Source: Bacillota bacterium (GTDB lineage: Bacteria > Bacillota > Clostridia > Christensenellales > Aristaeellaceae). Taken from it: a stretch of DNA of 23,798 bases. The notes under the pieces are model-generated. The model was not told where the DNA came from, did no database searches, and was given only the letters and a program-made list of their open reading frames with translations. Where the stretch lies: NCBI GenBank assembly GCA_023460055.1, contig JAEWRJ010000050.1, forward strand, positions 1 to 23,798, given 5' to 3'. Below, one piece after another: positions 21,345-23,798 of this stretch (the stretch's first letter is position 1; each line of letters begins with the position of its first letter). The translations under genes and the position numbers were made by a program.

Positions 21345-22113
21345 TTATTTGCAGAAGGACCCCATGGGCTTTTTGCTGTTTATGCTCTACCGCGCGCCCG
21401 CGGTGCTTCTGGCGCTGACTTTTCACGAGGTCGCGCATGGCTATGTCGCGCTGCGCTGCGGCGACCCGACGGCAAAGCTGATGCACAGGCTCTCACTAAA
21501 CCCCATCAAGCATATGGACCCGATCGGCACGGTCAGCATGTTCCTGCTGGGTTTTGGCTGGGCCAAACCTGTGCCCGTCAACCCCAACAACTTCAGGCGC
21601 GGCAGCCGAGATGACCTGCTGGTTTCCCTGGCGGGCGTAACCACCAATTTCATACTCTTTCTGATCAGCACCCTGCTGACCGTACTGGTCGGCTTTGCGC
21701 TCTATGTGTCTGAGCTGACAAGAGATCCTCAGGGCATGCGCCTCATGCTCGGTTTTCAGGAGACTGGCTATACTCTCCAGCTGTTTCCGGCCTATGCGGG
21801 GGAGATGGCATCGCTGTTAAAAGCCCCCTGGCTCTTGCATATCCAGCGCTTCCTGCTGCATTTTTGCATGATCAACCTGGGTCTGTGCCTGTTCAACCTC
21901 ATACCGCTCCCGCCGCTGGACGGCTTCCATGTTCTCAACGACCTGGTGCTCAAGGGGCGGATCAACCTTTCGGGCAAGGCTTTCCGCATCACCCATCTGG
22001 CGCTGATCGTGCTGATGTTCTCAACCGATATCGTCAGCCGCGCGGTAGGCGCCGCGGTCAGCTTTGTGCAAGGCCTGGTGCTTAGCGGTTACCTGCGTAT
22101 CTTTGGGCTGTGA
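21337..22113 (+). CDS. Site-2 protease family (M50) membrane metalloprotease
   Basis: A 258-residue integral membrane protease of the compact M50 type. The HExxH motif is H30-E31-x-x-H34 (FHEVAHGY) in the first segment, and the third ligand D195 lies in NLIPLPPLDG (187-196). Four to five further segments are apparent. Such proteases cut within membranes, but no substrate can be named. GTG at 21337 is chosen because AGGGGA lies 9 bases upstream; an in-frame ATG at 21316 lacks a ribosome site. It overlaps the VanZ-family gene by 8 bases and precedes scpA by 9 bases, the usual clostridial arrangement. Confidence 0.9.
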   Translation: MLDYLQKDPMGFLLFMLYRAPAVLLALTFHEVAHGYVALRCGDPTAKLMHRLSLNPIKHMDPIGTVSMFLLGFGWAKPVPVNPNNFRRGSRDDLLVSLAGVTTNFILFLISTLLTVLVGFALYVSELTRDPQGMRLMLGFQETGYTLQLFPAYAGEMASLLKAPWLLHIQRFLLHFCMINLGLCLFNLIPLPPLDGFHVLNDLVLKGRINLSGKAFRITHLALIVLMFSTDIVSRAVGAAVSFVQGLVLSGYLRIFGL

Positions 22114-22122
22114 GGGACTGAG

Positions 22123-22866
22123 ATGGCGCTGACGCTGAAACTCAAGGATTTCAACGGGCCGCTGGATATGCTGCTGTTTATGATCGGCAAGGCTAAGATC
22201 GACATCAAAGATATATTTGTGTCGGAAGTAACAAACCAGTACATACGCTCCGTACGCGAAGCGGATGATATGGATATGGATGAAGCATCATCCTTCATCC
22301 AGATGGCGGCAACACTGCTTGAGATCAAAAGCCGCTCGCTGCTGCCCAAACCGGCCCCGCCGGAAGGGGAGGAAGAGGATCCCCAGGCCCTCTTGATCCG
22401 GCAGCTGGAGGAGTACGCGCGCTTTAAGCAGATCGCGGCCGATATGCAGGGCTTCGAGAAGGCAGCCGCCCTGATGTATGAAAAGCTGCCGGAGGAGTAT
22501 CCTTTGCCTCCGCCCAGCTTTGAAATATCCGGCCTCACGCTGTCCGGCCTGATATCGGCTTTTGCCGCCGTGATGGCCAGAACGCCAAAAGAAGAAGAGC
22601 CGCAAGCGGATATCGCCAGGCAGATCATGCGAGAGGAGCACAGCGTGCCCGATTGCATGCTGCGCATAGGCAAACTTCTCAAGCAGGGCAGCATCGGATT
22701 TTCCGCGCTGATCGGAGAGAGGCCCAACAAGGAAGAGATCGTCACGTATTTTCTGGCGCTGCTGGAACTGCTGCGGCTGGGACGCATCTACATCACGCAG
22801 GATGAAGCTTACGGAGAAATACTGCTGCATCCGGCGAAAAGAAGGAAGCAAGAGCATGGAGATTGA
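22123..22866 (+). CDS. scpA: Segregation and condensation protein A (kleisin)
   Basis: A 247-residue kleisin bridging the SMC dimer in chromosome condensation. The N-terminal SMC-binding part shows the family hallmark FNGPLDMLLFMIGKAKIDI (10-28) and DIFVSEVTNQYI; MAATLLEIKSRSLLP (61-75) follows. The middle is charged and likely helical. A C-terminal winged helix (about 205-240: IVTYFLALLELLRLG) contacts the SMC head. The start has a weak GAGG about 8 bases upstream. It overlaps scpB by 11 bases, as expected for partners made in proportion. Confidence 0.95.
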   Translation: MALTLKLKDFNGPLDMLLFMIGKAKIDIKDIFVSEVTNQYIRSVREADDMDMDEASSFIQMAATLLEIKSRSLLPKPAPPEGEEEDPQALLIRQLEEYARFKQIAADMQGFEKAAALMYEKLPEEYPLPPPSFEISGLTLSGLISAFAAVMARTPKEEEPQADIARQIMREEHSVPDCMLRIGKLLKQGSIGFSALIGERPNKEEIVTYFLALLELLRLGRIYITQDEAYGEILLHPAKRRKQEHGD

Positions 22867-23425
22867 ACAGATCATTGAGGCTATATTATATGTAGCAGGC
22901 GAGCCTATAGCTCTTCGTGATTTAGCCCGGGCGCTTGAACAGGATGACGCGCAGATACAATCAGCCGTCCGTCGCCTTGAAGCGTACTACGATGATAATA
23001 TGCGGGGCCTGCGGCTTAAGCGCTTTGGCGGGCACATCCAGCTTGCCACCCGCGCCGAGTACGCGCCTTATATAGAGCGTCTCCTGCAGCCGGTTCAAAA
23101 GCAGTCACTAACCCAGGCCGCGCTTGAAACGTTGGCTATCGTGGCCTACCGCCAGCCGGTCACCAGGCTCGATCTGGAAGCCGTACGAGGCGTCAAATGC
23201 GATTATTCTCTGCAATCCCTTATGAATAAGAACCTTGTGAAGGAACTGGGCCGAAAGGAAACCATCGGCCGGCCTATCCTGTACGGCACCACCGATGCCT
23301 TTTTGTCCCACTTCGGCCTTCATTCGCTTGATGACCTGCCCGACCCCGAAGACTTCCTGTCAGAGAACGCCGGGGATGAAGAGGATGAGGAAGCGGGCGA
23401 GCGTTATGAGCAGCTGACACTGTAA
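22856..23425 (+). CDS. scpB: Segregation and condensation protein B
   Basis: A 189-residue partner of ScpA made of two winged helices. IIEAILYVAGEPIALRDLARAL at the N-terminus (quoted in part: ILYVAGEPI) and SLTQAALETLAIVAYRQPVT with the RGV element near the middle are typical, followed by GRPILYGTTDAFLSHFGL. An acidic tail (EDEEAGERYEQLTL-type) closes the protein. The ATG at 22856 has AAGGAAG 7 bases upstream and is preferred over the in-frame ATG at 22802 inside scpA. A palindromic terminator follows, marking the end of the long operon. Confidence 0.95.
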   Translation: MEIEQIIEAILYVAGEPIALRDLARALEQDDAQIQSAVRRLEAYYDDNMRGLRLKRFGGHIQLATRAEYAPYIERLLQPVQKQSLTQAALETLAIVAYRQPVTRLDLEAVRGVKCDYSLQSLMNKNLVKELGRKETIGRPILYGTTDAFLSHFGLHSLDDLPDPEDFLSENAGDEEDEEAGERYEQLTL

Positions 23426-23474
23426 ATATTAATGGACCGCCGTATCACACATGACGCGGCGGTCCTTCAATATG
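23426..23474. terminator. Palindromic terminator between convergent genes
   Basis: A 9-bp GC-rich stem (GGACCGCCG 23434-23442 with CGGCGGTCC 23457-23465) is extended by AT-rich outer arms (ATATT/AATAT). There is no long T-run on either strand, but the position between scpB and the convergent minus-strand gene suggests it serves both. Confidence 0.6.
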
Positions 23475-23482
23475 GAGTGAAA

Positions 23483-23798
23483 TCAGATTTCCTTCAGCGT
23501 GCTGCGGATGTGGCTGTGCAGCTCTACATACTCTTCATTATATTCCGCCGGGTGCTCGATCTGCAGCGTGATCACCCTGTTGCCAAGCAGCGCCATGTGG
23601 ATGCGGCCGCGGACAATGGTACCATCCATCATGATGGCGCGATAGTTGGCGTAATAGCCAGGTCCGTTAAGCAGCGCGCGTTCGGCGGTGTTGGAAGGCT
23701 TCCATTCTTTATAATTCTGGCCGATATCATCAAGCCTTGTCACCAGATCCTTACGAACGTCATTCTTGTTGTAGCTGCTGGACACGGAGGCCTGGGAC
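23483..23798 (-). CDS. C-terminal part of an unrecognised protein (cut by window edge)
   Basis: The reading frame stays open from its stop (23483-23485) to the window edge, with no convincing start: the GTG at 23783-23785 lacks a ribosome site and the frame continues upstream (SQAS before it). So about 104 C-terminal residues of a longer protein are visible. They look like an alpha/beta domain: YYANYRAIMMDGTIVRGRI and LLGNRVITLQIEHPAEY, ending SHIRSTLKEI. The pattern resembles lipoprotein- or PsbP-like domains but is not diagnostic. It is convergent with scpB. Confidence 0.6.
   Translation of the reverse strand, partial: SQASVSSSYNKNDVRKDLVTRLDDIGQNYKEWKPSNTAERALLNGPGYYANYRAIMMDGTIVRGRIHMALLGNRVITLQIEHPAEYNEEYVELHSHIRSTLKEI

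Noticed and set aside
1..23798. CRISPR arrays, tRNA/rRNA genes, transposases, phage attachment sites
   Set aside because: No regularly spaced direct repeats, cloverleaf-like sequence or mobile-element protein was seen.

Overview
The window reads as a stretch of chromosome from a GC-rich member of the Clostridia (Bacillota), possibly an uncultured Christensenellales- or Oscillospirales-like lineage; that finer placement is a guess. The class-level call rests on gene content and order: rph-rdgB-yfcE, secDF-like genes next to recJ, relA, dtd, a metallo-hydrolase and hemZ, an rrf2-iscS-iscU set, a clostridial-type long HflX, and a site-2 protease followed by scpA-scpB. I see no rRNA, tRNA, CRISPR array, insertion sequence or phage gene. 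Nearly all genes lie on the + strand and are tightly packed.

Left part (1-5580). A good extended -10 promoter drives yajC, which ends in a terminator hairpin. Next come a fused RNase PH/RdgB gene and a YfcE-type phosphodiesterase, closed by a bidirectional terminator. A minus-strand gene (probably DUF3783) and a short secreted Tyr-rich orphan diverge from a shared upstream region. The orphan leads into a SecD-like and a SecF-like gene. Both keep the family topology but lack key functional motifs, and the SecF-like protein has lost its whole extracytoplasmic domain.

Middle part (5600-12611). recJ, a bifunctional Rel (p)ppGpp synthetase/hydrolase, dtd, a metallo-beta-lactamase-fold hydrolase and hemZ follow closely. 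The apt gene often found between recJ and rel is missing. A candidate internal promoter lies in the 3' end of recJ. A 16-bp hairpin follows hemZ.

Right part (12640-23474). A strong promoter with a perfect 19-base palindrome just downstream precedes an Rrf2-family regulator that starts at TTG. Genes then run with overlaps or gaps under 10 bases: rrf2, iscS, iscU, hflX (with a JAMM-like motif in its N-terminal extension), three consecutive VanY-type carboxypeptidases, a YprB/MrfB-type exonuclease, a TPR protein, a VanZ-family membrane protein, an M50 protease, scpA and scpB. This is potentially one transcript of about 10.8 kb linking Fe-S assembly, ribosome rescue, wall trimming and chromosome condensation. 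A palindromic terminator separates it from a partial minus-strand gene at the right edge.

The most unusual features are the degenerate SecDF pair with its secreted orphan, the triple VanY block inside an Rrf2-headed operon, and the JAMM-like motif in HflX.
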